DNA of 64,000 bases from assembly GCA_001708385.1 (NCBI GenBank), contig CP012388.1:3844001-3908000 (forward strand), written 5' to 3'. This DNA comes from Flavobacterium psychrophilum. Its GTDB lineage: Bacteria; Bacteroidota; Bacteroidia; Flavobacteriales; Flavobacteriaceae. Shown here one piece after another: positions 1-8,674 of the stretch (positions are counted from its first letter, which is position 1; every line of letters starts with the position of its first letter). Under the pieces are notes generated by a model. That model was not told the DNA's origin. It saw only the letters and a program-made list of their open reading frames with translations, and made no database searches. The position numbers were made by a program, and so were the translations under genes.

Positions 1-1134
1 AAGGACGTGCTCGTTTAGTAACCTTACTGGTTCGCCGGCTGCATTTTCAGATATTATGATATTGTATCCAACCATCACCGAGGCTAGTGTCGCTGCTGCA
101 GATGCAGCACTAAGCCCAAAGATCAACTGCCCCTCATCATTTGTTAAACGGAAGGTCTTTTTAGTCAAGAGTGCAGCAACATATTTTCCACCTATAGAGG
201 CAACAATCATTATTGATGCTACTCCCAAGGTCTCCCAGCTTTTTATAAAGGCAGAGAAATCAATCAGCATCCCTACACTTATCAAAAAGAAGGGGATAAA
301 AATGGCGTTGCCCACAAAATCCACACGGTTCATTAGTGAGGAGGTATGGGGTATCAACCTATTTAGTGCCAACCCTGCAAAGAATGCTCCAATAATTGCT
401 TCGATGCCTGCCAATTCAGCCAGCAAGGCAGCTAGGTATATCATTACGATAACAAAAATATATTGTGATATTTTGTCTTCCACTGTCTTAAAAAACCATC
501 GGGCAATGATAGGAAAGAGTAGCAAGACAACTAGTGCAAATACAGTCATGGATATCGAGAGCTTAAGCCAGAACTCAGTTCCGACTTCTCCCTGTGACAT
601 ACCAACAACTACAGCTAGTACTAATAGCGAGAGTACATCGGTAATCATCGTACCCCCAACGGTTATATTTACTGAGAGGTTTTTGGCTATGCCGAGCTTA
701 CTCACCATAGGATACACGATAAGGGTGTGGGACGAAAAAAGGCTGGCGAACAATACTGAGGTAAGGAGCGAAAATTGCAGGATAAAGTAGCCCCCAATAA
801 GACCCAGTAAAAAGGGGACAATAAAAGTGTAGATAGAAAAGGTGATGCTTTTCCATTTATTCTTTTTAAAATCACCCATGTCAATTTCAAGTCCCGCAAG
901 AAACATAATGTACAATAGACCGGTAGTTCCTGTCACAACAACGCTGCTATCTCGCGAAAGCACATTGAAGCCATTAGGGCCTATAACGGCACCTGCTATA
1001 ATTAGGCCCAGTAAGTGCGGCACTTTTATTTTGTTCAGTAGCAATGGTATGCAAAGGATAATAATAAGCTCGATAAGAAATTTTAAAAGCGGGTCCTCGA
1101 TCGGGAGGCTTACATGGTGTATGCTTAATAACAT
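1..1134 (-). CDS. CPA2-family cation:proton antiporter, 3' end cut by window
   Basis: Reading the minus strand from ATG at 1134, the frame stays open for 378 codons to the window edge, so the C-terminus is missing. The product is an integral membrane protein with about ten hydrophobic helices. It has family hallmarks: GLIIAGAVIGPNGF (about residues 43-56), GLLYIMFLAGLEIDM, GIEAIIGAFFAGLAL and FLISVGMLIDF. These are typical of KefB/NhaS3-type CPA2 exchangers of the inner membrane that swap Na+ or K+ for protons. Many Bacteroidota members carry a C-terminal UspA or TrkA domain, which could lie outside the window. The ATG is 3 nt after the stop of the upstream lipoprotein gene (TAA ATT ATG), so translational coupling is likely. 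The exact cation cannot be read from sequence. Confidence 0.9.
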   Translation of the reverse strand, partial: MLLSIHHVSLPIEDPLLKFLIELIIILCIPLLLNKIKVPHLLGLIIAGAVIGPNGFNVLSRDSSVVVTGTTGLLYIMFLAGLEIDMGDFKKNKWKSITFSIYTFIVPFLLGLIGGYFILQFSLLTSVLFASLFSSHTLIVYPMVSKLGIAKNLSVNITVGGTMITDVLSLLVLAVVVGMSQGEVGTEFWLKLSISMTVFALVVLLLFPIIARWFFKTVEDKISQYIFVIVMIYLAALLAELAGIEAIIGAFFAGLALNRLIPHTSSLMNRVDFVGNAIFIPFFLISVGMLIDFSAFIKSWETLGVASIMIVASIGGKYVAALLTKKTFRLTNDEGQLIFGLSAASAAATLASVMVGYNIIISENAAGEPVRLLNEHVL

Positions 1135-1137
1135 AAT

Positions 1138-1722
1138 TTATTTTTTTGGGGAGGGAGTCAATTCTACTGAAAATTTCGCTGTGCAGTTATCCTTGCCCGT
1201 AATGGTTTGCATGCCCTTGATCACTTTTTTCCTGACATCATCAAGCACAACATTCATTTTTACCTTATTTTTTGCTGTACTGTCGGTAGCAAAATCCAGT
1301 ATTATTTTATTGTCAGTAAATTTAGTCCTGTAAACACGCACAAGTTTATCGTTGTTAAGTACATTGGCAAATACTCCGAGTGAATCTGAAGCAAATTGCC
1401 ACACTTCGTTACGCTGGTCCCCAATGACGTAATTACTGCAATTGGATTCCCGGCAAACCATTTTGCTGCTCCATTGTACACCAAGGCTGTCCGGCCAGGT
1501 TTTAGCAATAAGTGTATCGGTCTGTACCTCTATATCTTTCAAAGCAAATACGCTGTCCCGCATTTTTAAAAGCTGTTTATAGTCCGCTTCCTTTGTTTCA
1601 AATTCCTGCTCACGAACTGTAAGTGCCCTTTCGCGTTCGGCAAGCCCTTCTTCCTTTTTATGGTCGCAGGAAATAATTAAAAGTAGTACGGTAAAAAGCA
1701 GTGGTAATTTTTTAAAAGCCAT
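1138..1722 (-). CDS. Lipoprotein with N-terminal coiled coil, unknown function
   Basis: 194 residues. The N-terminus has a hydrophobic core ending in a lipobox (LLIISC, Cys about 19), so this is a predicted lipoprotein. Residues about 22-55 are highly charged with heptad character (LAERERALTVREQEFETKE), a probable coiled coil. The rest is a soluble domain with several cysteines (CRESNCSNY) and no family I recognise. It lies directly upstream of, and almost touches, the antiporter gene, so the two are probably co-transcribed. A role linked to ion or pH stress is inference from that context only. Confidence 0.75.
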   Translation of the reverse strand: MAFKKLPLLFTVLLLIISCDHKKEEGLAERERALTVREQEFETKEADYKQLLKMRDSVFALKDIEVQTDTLIAKTWPDSLGVQWSSKMVCRESNCSNYVIGDQRNEVWQFASDSLGVFANVLNNDKLVRVYRTKFTDNKIILDFATDSTAKNKVKMNVVLDDVRKKVIKGMQTITGKDNCTAKFSVELTPSPKK

Positions 1723-1883
1723 AGTAGTGATTTTGAAGAATTACAATTTAATCAAAGTGTGACTTTAAAGGCTTTAAAAAAATCATAAAACATAAAAAAA
1801 AACTGTACTTCTTGATTTTATGTCAAAATAATAAAGCAGCTAAATGTCCTTAAAATCTTATTTGATTTTTCAGAGCCATAAGA

Positions 1884-2318
1884 TTGATTGAACGGTCATG
1901 GTCACTAACTTCCATTTTAACCTACCTGTTGAATGCCCGTATAGCGATGGAACAATCAAGCCAGAGAAAAGTGTTTTTGCAACTTACCACAACTGATTTC
2001 AAATTTTTTGCAGATACCTTGGCTACAACTTTCAGAGAGGTTTTGGAAAAAGATTCCCGGATTTTTCAAACGCAGCTGATACACCCGCTGATCAGTACAT
2101 GCTTTTACAAGCTGGCCCCACTATCAGGCAAGGGTATAAATTTTGCGATGACTGATCCTTATATATTAGCAGGTGAATTTGCTAAGCACGATAATCACAG
2201 CCGTGCTTTTAAGCAATATGAAAATAAAATGCGCCCCTATGTGGCATTTTGCCAAAACTGCCCCTTGGTGTACCGCGTATTGTTTATCCAACCTCAGTTT
2301 TGGATGTTACGTTGTTAA
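1884..2318 (+). pseudogene. Decayed C-terminal part of an FAD-dependent monooxygenase
   Basis: The open frame encodes 144 residues. Residues about 78-120 match the C-terminal third of PHBH/TetX-type flavin monooxygenases: APLSGKGINFAMTDPYILAG corresponds to the family's 'P(L/F)(S/A)GqGaslAmxdAyxLAgeL', followed by an AFKQYENKMRPYV helix. The N-terminal Rossmann GxGxxG part, and a normal GDAAH motif before PLSGKG, are absent in this frame. Residues 1-75 have no family resemblance and look like shifted sequence. I read this as the 3' remnant of a broken gene. It sits near an intact relative at 3325-4485, but it resembles a different subfamily. No RBS-like start is evident. Confidence 0.55.
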
Positions 2319-2543
2319 ATAATATTTTGTAAATTATTGAAATTAAGATAGTTAATTCAATAATGGCATTTCTTGTAAACAAAGAAAAGAAAAGAAAAAG
2401 TGACATTGAACTGCCTAATTACAATAAATTTTCTGCCTGAAAAAATAATTATTTTACAAGTTGAACTTCTTGTCTTTACCGCTTTCAGCTAATCTGGATT
2501 TTCCATATATTTAGATGGTTAAGATTTAACAAGCTATATTCTC

Positions 2544-3296
2544 ATGGACGACTTACAGTATACATTCATTAAGCCGGATAAGGAGCTTGCAGACTTTGTG
2601 GAAAGCTTTGGAGTATTTTACATGGGGCTTGGGCAGCCTAAAGAAGTGATTATAATACCTGATGGGAAAATAGATTTGTTCTTTACACAATCGGGACAAG
2701 GAGCTTTTAATGTAGTGCTTACAGGATTAGAAACCCTGCCCAAGCAAAGGAGCATAGCGCCCGGGACACTTTTTTTTGATATTAATTTTAAACCGCTGGG
2801 TGTAGAATATATTTTGCGTACCCCAATTGCCAATATAGTAAACAGCGCAAAATACCTTCCGGATGATTTTTGGAATTTCGACGCTGCTACTTTAAAAGAT
2901 TTTAATGCATTCCATAAAAAAGCAACACAAAAAATCAAAGAGCTCCTGCCTATTGAAATTGATGAACGTAAACGAAGGCTTTTTGAGTTGATTTACGCTT
3001 CAAACGGGGAGATGAGTATAAAGGAACTCTCAATTAAATTGAACTGGAGCGGTAGGCAAATGAACCGTTATTTTAATAGCCGCTTTGGGATGCCGTTAAA
3101 AGCATATTGCAATATATTACGCTTTAGGGTATCCTTAGAACATATAGCGCAAGGTGAAATTTCTCCCAAGCTCAACTTTACCGATCAAAACCATTTTATA
3201 AAAGAAATAAAAAAATTTTCAGGAGTAGTACCCAAAGAATTATTTAAAAATAAAAACGACCGATTTGTACTATTATCCGTGTTGAAACAGCAATAG
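2544..3296 (+). CDS. AraC-family transcriptional regulator
   Basis: 250 residues. The N-terminal half (about 1-140) resembles the DUF6597-type sensing domain common in AraC regulators (FIKPDKELADFVESFG; VIIIPDGKIDLFF). The C-terminal 100 residues form an AraC-type DNA-binding region with a recognisable helix-turn-helix (ELSIKLNWSGRQMNRYFNSR) and a second one around NFTDQNHFIKEIKKFSG, including the usual 'F...F(S/T)GxxP' ending. A near-consensus -7 box (TATATTTA, 2506-2513) lies about 30 bp upstream. The FAD monooxygenase at 3325 starts 28 bp after the stop on the same strand, so it is probably in the same transcript and may be the target. Confidence 0.88.
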   Translation: MDDLQYTFIKPDKELADFVESFGVFYMGLGQPKEVIIIPDGKIDLFFTQSGQGAFNVVLTGLETLPKQRSIAPGTLFFDINFKPLGVEYILRTPIANIVNSAKYLPDDFWNFDAATLKDFNAFHKKATQKIKELLPIEIDERKRRLFELIYASNGEMSIKELSIKLNWSGRQMNRYFNSRFGMPLKAYCNILRFRVSLEHIAQGEISPKLNFTDQNHFIKEIKKFSGVVPKELFKNKNDRFVLLSVLKQQ

Positions 3297-3324
3297 TTTT
3301 GCCTGTAAATTAATTATTCAAAAG

Positions 3325-4485
3325 ATGATATTACAGGATAAATCGGTGGCTATTATAGGCGGGGGGCCTGGAGGCCTTACACTAGCCAGGCTTTTGCAAC
3401 TAAAAGGGGCAAAAGTTAAAGTATACGAGAGAGATGCAGATGAAAATGCCCGTGTACAGGGATCGCCCCTTGATCTGCATGCAGAATCGGGACTGGCTGC
3501 ATTAGACGAAGCGAAACTTATAGACGCTTTTAAAGAAAATTTTCTCCCCGGGGCCGATAAAATGATCATAACAAATGAACTAGCAGAAGTATTTTATAGT
3601 GATCATGCCACTAAAGAACCTGAAAATTTTGAGCATGCGCATTTCAGGCCTGAAATAGACCGTGGTACTCTACGAAAAATACTATTAGATTCCCTAGATC
3701 CCGGAGTGGTAGAATGGGCAAGCCAATTTGTTTCTATGGAACAGCAGGGGGAAGGATGGCTGTTGCACTTTAAAAACAGGCTGCCCCTTTATGCAGATGT
3801 CGTTATTGCTGCAGACGGTGCCAATTCCAAAATCCGTCCTTATGTAACCAGCATAAAACCTTTTTACTCGGGTATAACAATGCTTGAAGGTGTTACAGCT
3901 GCTCCCAAGGAATTATTGCCAAATATCGATGCGCTGCTAAAGGGTGGAAAAATTATGGCTTTCGGAAATGGGGAAAACCTGATAATTGGGCAGAAAGGAA
4001 ATGGCGAGATAGGCTTTTATGCCAGTTTTAGAGCAAATGAGGACTGGACTACTAACATTGGTTTAGACTTTACAGATAATGCAGAGGTATTGAGGTGGTT
4101 TAAAGAAACCTACACCGGATGGAACAGCATTTGGGAAGAACTATTTGTCAACGCATCACAGCCCTATATTCCGCGCCCCATCTATTGTGTACCTATCAAT
4201 CAATCCTGGCAATCTCTGCCTAATGTGACACTACTTGGTGATGCCGCGCATGTAATGCCGCCATTTGCCGGTGAAGGGGTAAACATGGCGATGCTTGATG
4301 CCCTTGAGCTAAGCCGATGCCTTACGTCAAAAGATTTAAATTCGCTAGAACAGGCTATAACTTCTTACGAAATGAACATGCGCAAAAGGGCAGCCCAGGC
4401 AGCCCAGGAATCACTTGATAACGGCGTACTTATGCATTCAGAGGAGGCACTAGCTGCAATTATTAACATATTTGATACACATTAA
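3325..4485 (+). CDS. TetX-like FAD-dependent monooxygenase
   Basis: 386 residues, the usual length for TetX-type class A flavin monooxygenases. Seen in order: N-terminal Rossmann motif VAIIGGGPGGLTLARLLQ (about 8-25), E-R pair in KVYERD, GSPLDLHAESG (equivalent to the TetX GTLDLH), DG-type motif VVIAADGANSKIR, and FAD/ribityl motif LLGDAAHVMPPFAGEGVNMA (about 310-329). The enzyme would use FAD and NAD(P)H to hydroxylate an aromatic or polyketide-like substrate in the cytosol. Overall similarity to TetX is clear by eye. The middle substrate-binding region (about residues 180-240) differs from TetX, so tetracycline inactivation is not predicted with confidence. It lies behind an AraC regulator and is followed by a strong hairpin at 4551. 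Confidence 0.88.
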   Translation: MILQDKSVAIIGGGPGGLTLARLLQLKGAKVKVYERDADENARVQGSPLDLHAESGLAALDEAKLIDAFKENFLPGADKMIITNELAEVFYSDHATKEPENFEHAHFRPEIDRGTLRKILLDSLDPGVVEWASQFVSMEQQGEGWLLHFKNRLPLYADVVIAADGANSKIRPYVTSIKPFYSGITMLEGVTAAPKELLPNIDALLKGGKIMAFGNGENLIIGQKGNGEIGFYASFRANEDWTTNIGLDFTDNAEVLRWFKETYTGWNSIWEELFVNASQPYIPRPIYCVPINQSWQSLPNVTLLGDAAHVMPPFAGEGVNMAMLDALELSRCLTSKDLNSLEQAITSYEMNMRKRAAQAAQESLDNGVLMHSEEALAAIINIFDTH

Positions 4486-4550
4486 ATATAACAAGCCCAA
4501 TATTAGATTTTAGTAAGAAGATCATATATAGAGATATTTATATAAAATTA

Positions 4551-4573
4551 TTGTGCCGTCGACGACGGCACAA
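4551..4573. terminator. Bidirectional hairpin between convergent genes
   Basis: TTGTGCCGTC, then GAC, then GACGGCACAA: a perfect 10-bp GC-rich stem with a 3-nt loop in otherwise very A+T-rich DNA. It lies between the plus-strand monooxygenase (stop 4485) and the minus-strand secreted hydrolase (stop 4650). A/T-rich flanks on both sides fit termination in both directions. Confidence 0.7.
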
Positions 4574-4649
4574 TTTGTATCAATGAAAATTTCAATAGGA
4601 CTAATTTTTTATTTTTCTATTTGACTTCTTAAAATGATATTCCAGTCAA

Positions 4650-7346
4650 TTATTTAACAATCAATTTTTTAGCTGTATTATGAGAAGTGGAACTTATTGT
4701 AACTGTATATATCCCCGCAGCTAAATTGTGATTTATTGGTGTTGTTCCTTTATGTGTACTTACCAAAACCTCTCTGCCGTTCATATCATTAATTCTCACT
4801 GTAGCCATTTCACCTGCCGGCAATTCAGGCATTACAATATAAAATTCATTGTTTGTAGACGGGTTTGGATAAATTACTGTTAGTGAATCATCTTCCGCTT
4901 TAACTTCTCCTTCATAGTTTACATTATTTTTTGCCACGACAGTTGTCTGAAATAACCATTGCGCACTTTCCCAACTATTTTGAGCTCCGGAGTATTGAGC
5001 AGTACCGTTAAGATTTTCAATATGGATCATATTACCCGTTTGCCATCTGTTCCTGATTCTTACCCAGGTACCATCAACATTTTCGTTGGACCATTGTGCG
5101 CTCCACCATGTAGATAATCCGGCCGTACATTGTACTGATCCCGTTAAGTTTTCAATATGCAGTATATCTCCTGTGCCGACATTTTTTAATACAAAATACG
5201 TGGCATCCACGGCTACTTTTTGCCATTTGTAATTATTGTTCGCTACCGTTGCGCCATACCCTGCGTTGGCACCGGCATCATATAAGTAATTATTGGTCCA
5301 CCTGTTTTTAATGGTAATATAGTCGCCTGTGGTGCTACTGTTGTTAACGGTAACGGTGCAGGTATTTGTTTTGTTGCCATTTACAGTCGTTACGGTTATT
5401 GTCGCCGTTCCGCTTGAAATTGCAGTAACCAAACCTGAAGAATTGACTGTTGCAACACCGGTATTACTTGAAGCATAAGTAACAGATTTATTCGTTGCAT
5501 TAGAAGGTAGTACCGTTGGTGTTAATTGTAAAGTAGCGCCGATGTTCAGCGTAGCTGTTGAAGGCGATAGCGTTACCGCAGTAACAGCAACAGCTGAGCC
5601 TGAACAGTTAGCATTTGGCATCCATGAAAACGCCCCCATCCCGCTGGTGTTCTCATTGGTAGTTGCATTACCACCCCTGTTGGCGTAATTCATGTTGCAA
5701 TACGTTGCATTACCATTTGGTGAACCTGCTATAAGTACAAAATAACCTCTTCCCCAATCCCTGTTTAGTGCATTATTGTTTGGAAATTCTTTACCCGTTC
5801 CATTAACTGAAATATTATTAAAGGTAAGATTGTAGATACCGTCACCGGATCTTTTATTTATAGAAATAGCATCGTTTCTGGAATCTACAATATCAATATT
5901 ATAAAGCTGAACATTCTTAACCTGAGTTCCGGCGTTACTGGCACTAAAAATATCCACTGCCGCTACAGGATTGTTGTACGTATCATTAAATGTTCCGCAG
6001 GTGGTTATCGTGATGTCATGTATTTCATGGCTGCCATTATTATTAAATGGAGCTCCGTCAAAATTATTACTTATTCGTACACCGGCCTCCAGGTTGTCTT
6101 TTATAATTAAGTTATAGGCTTTATTATCTTTTCCTCCATAAATCGCTAAACCGGAAGCACGCCAACAGTTTTCTGAAGTATTGTATCTAAAAGTATTGTT
6201 AATACATTCCTGCCCATTTGCAGACCATATTGCCTGATCATCATCCCCATTATTTCTAAAATTACAATATTCCACAATAGCATTTGAGGTTCCTTTGCAA
6301 AGATTAATCCCATCGGCATAATTATTTCTAAAGCGACAATGAGACAATGTAAATCCATCGGCGATTGCCGGGCCGCCAACATTGTATTGCGCAATCCATG
6401 CACCGCATTCAAAGTGTTCTGCCCAAATATTCTTTATTGTAGAGGCAGTTGTAAAAACGCCATTTATCGCCTTATAAGAATTACTTCTGGAAGTTGAATT
6501 TGTGGTTAGATAAAGGTCACCAAATGAGATGTTAGTTGCATTTGCTCTTAATCCACCGTTACCGGTACTGGCGTTCGTAAAATTAATTTGAGTATACCAC
6601 ATTCCCGCGCCTAGTAACGATGTATTGGAAGCACCAAAATACAATTCGCGGTTAACATTGAAAACACCGCTGGGAATAAATATTTTTTTGCCACCGTTTT
6701 GATCAATAAAAGTTTGAAGGTCATTTCCATTTCCGGTGTAAGTTACCGAACCGGCTGGGGCAGTAATACTGGCAGGAACCGGTTCCATCTCAGCATAATC
6801 CAAATGGATATTACCTGTTTCCCTTATCAGTTTTAATGTTCCGGATACAGCGATTTTAGCCGGAAGTTTGTATCGTACTTCGTCAAAGCGCATACGTGGA
6901 TTTTGATTTGTAATTCCATTATTATTTGGATTCCCGTTGTTCCATAAATATTCCCATGACCAGTTTGAGGTGAGTGTCAGGGTTGTAATCTTCGTGTTAC
7001 CATTATAAAGTCCTAGTGTGGCTGTTTGTCCATCATGAATGCTGTAACGAATCACAAGTCCATCGGCAGCTTCTGTTAATGTCCACTGTACTGTAGCGTT
7101 TGCAGCTGACATGTTTACGCATTGCTGGTTTGATGCTTCAGACTGTATATCAGCTTGCGAATATGATTTTGAAGTAACTGTAGCACCATTAGACAGTTGG
7201 CCTGAGTTTGCTTCATATCGTTTATATGGAGCATTGTAATAGCCACGCTGCGCATATAAATTAGAGGTAAGTAAAAACAGTAAGACAAATATTGCAAAGC
7301 AATATTTTAATCTTTTAAAATTAACATCGTGTAGTTGGTTGATCAT
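4650..7346 (-). CDS. Secreted GH87-like alpha-1,3-glucanase/mycodextranase with T9SS sorting domain
   Basis: 898 residues. Order of parts: signal peptide (about 1-33, cut after YAQ); beta-sandwich CBM-like region (about 42-190; YEANSGQ, LVIRYSIHDGQTATLGLY); right-handed beta-helix (about 200-580; GAGMWYTQINF); Big_2 Ig-like domain (about 588-668); ricin-type beta-trefoil (about 674-800, repeated DILHIENL / NMIHIENL); type A T9SS C-terminal domain (about 818-898; YPNPS...IYTV). Asp345 (YADGINL) and Asp368/Asp369 (NNGDDDQAIWS) have the 23/24-residue spacing of the three catalytic aspartates known in GH87 alpha-1,3-glucanases, so hydrolysis of fungal or bacterial alpha-1,3-glucan is the best guess. 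The protein would cross the outer membrane by T9SS. The alternative is another beta-helix polysaccharidase. Confidence 0.82.
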   Translation of the reverse strand: MINQLHDVNFKRLKYCFAIFVLLFLLTSNLYAQRGYYNAPYKRYEANSGQLSNGATVTSKSYSQADIQSEASNQQCVNMSAANATVQWTLTEAADGLVIRYSIHDGQTATLGLYNGNTKITTLTLTSNWSWEYLWNNGNPNNNGITNQNPRMRFDEVRYKLPAKIAVSGTLKLIRETGNIHLDYAEMEPVPASITAPAGSVTYTGNGNDLQTFIDQNGGKKIFIPSGVFNVNRELYFGASNTSLLGAGMWYTQINFTNASTGNGGLRANATNISFGDLYLTTNSTSRSNSYKAINGVFTTASTIKNIWAEHFECGAWIAQYNVGGPAIADGFTLSHCRFRNNYADGINLCKGTSNAIVEYCNFRNNGDDDQAIWSANGQECINNTFRYNTSENCWRASGLAIYGGKDNKAYNLIIKDNLEAGVRISNNFDGAPFNNNGSHEIHDITITTCGTFNDTYNNPVAAVDIFSASNAGTQVKNVQLYNIDIVDSRNDAISINKRSGDGIYNLTFNNISVNGTGKEFPNNNALNRDWGRGYFVLIAGSPNGNATYCNMNYANRGGNATTNENTSGMGAFSWMPNANCSGSAVAVTAVTLSPSTATLNIGATLQLTPTVLPSNATNKSVTYASSNTGVATVNSSGLVTAISSGTATITVTTVNGNKTNTCTVTVNNSSTTGDYITIKNRWTNNYLYDAGANAGYGATVANNNYKWQKVAVDATYFVLKNVGTGDILHIENLTGSVQCTAGLSTWWSAQWSNENVDGTWVRIRNRWQTGNMIHIENLNGTAQYSGAQNSWESAQWLFQTTVVAKNNVNYEGEVKAEDDSLTVIYPNPSTNNEFYIVMPELPAGEMATVRINDMNGREVLVSTHKGTTPINHNLAAGIYTVTISSTSHNTAKKLIVK

Positions 7347-7719
7347 AATCTTGGTTTTTAGTTGGTTTGTAATTTTAATTTTTGACTAAGCTATTCCATC
7401 AAAGAAAAAAATAAAAAAGATGTACAAAAAATCAAGATAACTATAACGTTGTAGTGTGTTTAAGTTTTTGATTGTCAATGTTTTTGTTGTCGTGTAAAAA
7501 TTCAAAGATCAAGAAAAAGTAAAGTTGAAAAATATTAAATATTTGCTCCGCATGCTACTTGTCAAAGCCGATACCATGATCTGAAGCCTCAATTTTATAA
7601 TATTTTTTATTGGGAGATCCTTACATGAGTTTCGTATATCGCAATTCTTTAGTTTGGAAGATGAAATCTTTGTTACAGGAGCTATATTTCCGTGGAGTAT
7701 ATTAATGAGTTCGATATCA
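7347..7719. other. Intergenic region without recognisable gene
   Basis: The first ~190 bp hold the probable upstream region of the minus-strand GH87-like gene. They are A/T-rich with long A runs, and no -7 box stands out. From about 7540 to 7719 I see no open frame with family resemblance. Because a transposase remnant follows, this part may be decayed insertion-sequence DNA. Confidence 0.4.
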
Positions 7720-7865
7720 AATTACTAAAAAGTTTGAGCCTTCAGGAGTTTTGAATTCGCTATGCGAACATTGAGTGGAATTGAAGTTACACATATGTTG
7801 AGGAAAATCAGACTACTAATCCTGTAATAAATTTGCCAAAATCATTCTATAAATTGTCTTCATAG
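7720..7865 (+). pseudogene. 3' remnant of an IS6-like transposase, frameshifted
   Basis: Reading from 7741, one frame gives FRSFEFAMRTLSGIEVTHML, and after one frameshift near 7803 the next frame gives ENQTTNPVINLPKSFYKLSS then a stop at 7863-7865. This matches the extreme C-terminus of IS6/IS240-type DDE transposases ('FxSFxxAxrTLxGIEvmhMirKgQ...'). There is no intact transposase, and I could not define terminal inverted repeats. The remnant sits in an 835-bp gene-free gap between the GH87-like gene and the HxlR regulator. Confidence 0.6.
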
Positions 7866-8181
7866 AGTTTGCTAAACGCTCTTAGATTTTAAAGAGCAAA
7901 TGAAACAGAACCCTTGCTAATTACTTTATTAATAATAATCGTTTTTACGAAAAAGGCTATTGACAGATCAATAATCTTTAATTATAGGTCGTCAGGTAAT
8001 GTAATGGAACACTTAATAGTAATTTTGATATTTTTAGAGGCTTAAAGTTATTAGCAGGTTAAGATTTTTCGGCAAATTTAAACCTTCAAAGATTGTTGAA
8101 GTAAATAGTTGTAATTCTGTACAGATCGAAAAAGTTAACTGATGTTAAATCAAAAAGAGTATCAATTTTCTACATCTTAAG
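7866..8181. other. Gene-free stretch
   Basis: About 315 bp between the transposase remnant and the HxlR stop codon. Highly A/T-rich, with stops in all frames. No hairpin followed by a T run, and no promoter box I would defend. Confidence 0.4.
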
Positions 8182-8538
8182 TTAATTTAAACGTTTTAAA
8201 ATGACCGCACGTAAACGTTCTTCATGCTCATCTCCCCAATTCCCGATAGTTGAAATTACAGGAATCAATGTTTTTCCAAAATCTGTCAGGCTATATTCGA
8301 CTTTAGGAGGCAAAACAGGGTAAATAATTTTTGAAACAAGTTCATGTTCCTCTAACTCCTTCAGCTGAATATTTAAAACCCGGCGCGAAGCATCAGGTAT
8401 TTTACGCTGCAATTCACTTGGCCTTTTATGGCCCTCATTAATAAACCAAAGCAAACGTATCTTCCATTTACCGTACAGTACTTCACCAATTAGGTCAAGC
8501 CCGCAGTTTAAGTTAGGTATTGTTTTTCTTTCATACAT
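8182..8538 (-). CDS. HxlR-family winged-helix regulator
   Basis: 118 residues, the normal HxlR length. The N-terminal Cys (C12, in NLNCGLDLIGEVLYGKWK) precedes the winged helix; RPSELQRKIPDASRRVLNIQ is the recognition-helix region, and VEYSLTDFGKTLIPVI is the family's wing and linker signature ('YsLTexGxsL'). HxlR proteins with this cysteine often sense electrophiles, quinones or aldehydes. The gene is divergent from the SDR/SnoaL pair, with 136 bp between. That interval holds paired inverted repeats (8610-8635) suited to a dimeric regulator. Regulation of the SDR operon and of itself is inferred. Confidence 0.92.
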   Translation of the reverse strand: MYERKTIPNLNCGLDLIGEVLYGKWKIRLLWFINEGHKRPSELQRKIPDASRRVLNIQLKELEEHELVSKIIYPVLPPKVEYSLTDFGKTLIPVISTIGNWGDEHEERLRAVILKRLN

Positions 8539-8609
8539 ATTACAAAAGTAATCCTATGTTCTTATATGTACAATAGGGGAATAATTTATCCCTATATGAA
8601 TCGTAACTC

Positions 8610-8635
8610 CTTACTTGTGAGTAAGTAACATACTT
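8610..8635. promoter_or_regulatory. Probable HxlR operator: two overlapping inverted repeats
   Basis: CTTACT-TGTG-AGTAAG (8610-8625) is a perfect 6-bp inverted repeat, directly followed by AAGTA-ACA-TACTT (8623-8635), sharing the AGTAAGTA core. It is placed about 40-65 bp before the SDR start. HxlR-family operators are commonly spaced repeats of this kind, so binding by the divergent HxlR protein is a reasonable inference. Confidence 0.55.
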
Positions 8636-8674
8636 GCGAGATTTGTACAATAGAAATTTAAAATACAACGCGAT

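Noticed and set aside
56..1333. Long plus-strand open frames over the first 1.3 kb
   Set aside because: They are the complement of a clear minus-strand antiporter and lipoprotein; their translations are Ser/Thr/Pro-rich with no family resemblance.
3325..4485. Calling this gene tet(X) with tetracycline resistance
   Set aside because: FAD motifs match, but the substrate-binding middle differs, and sequence alone does not show the activity.
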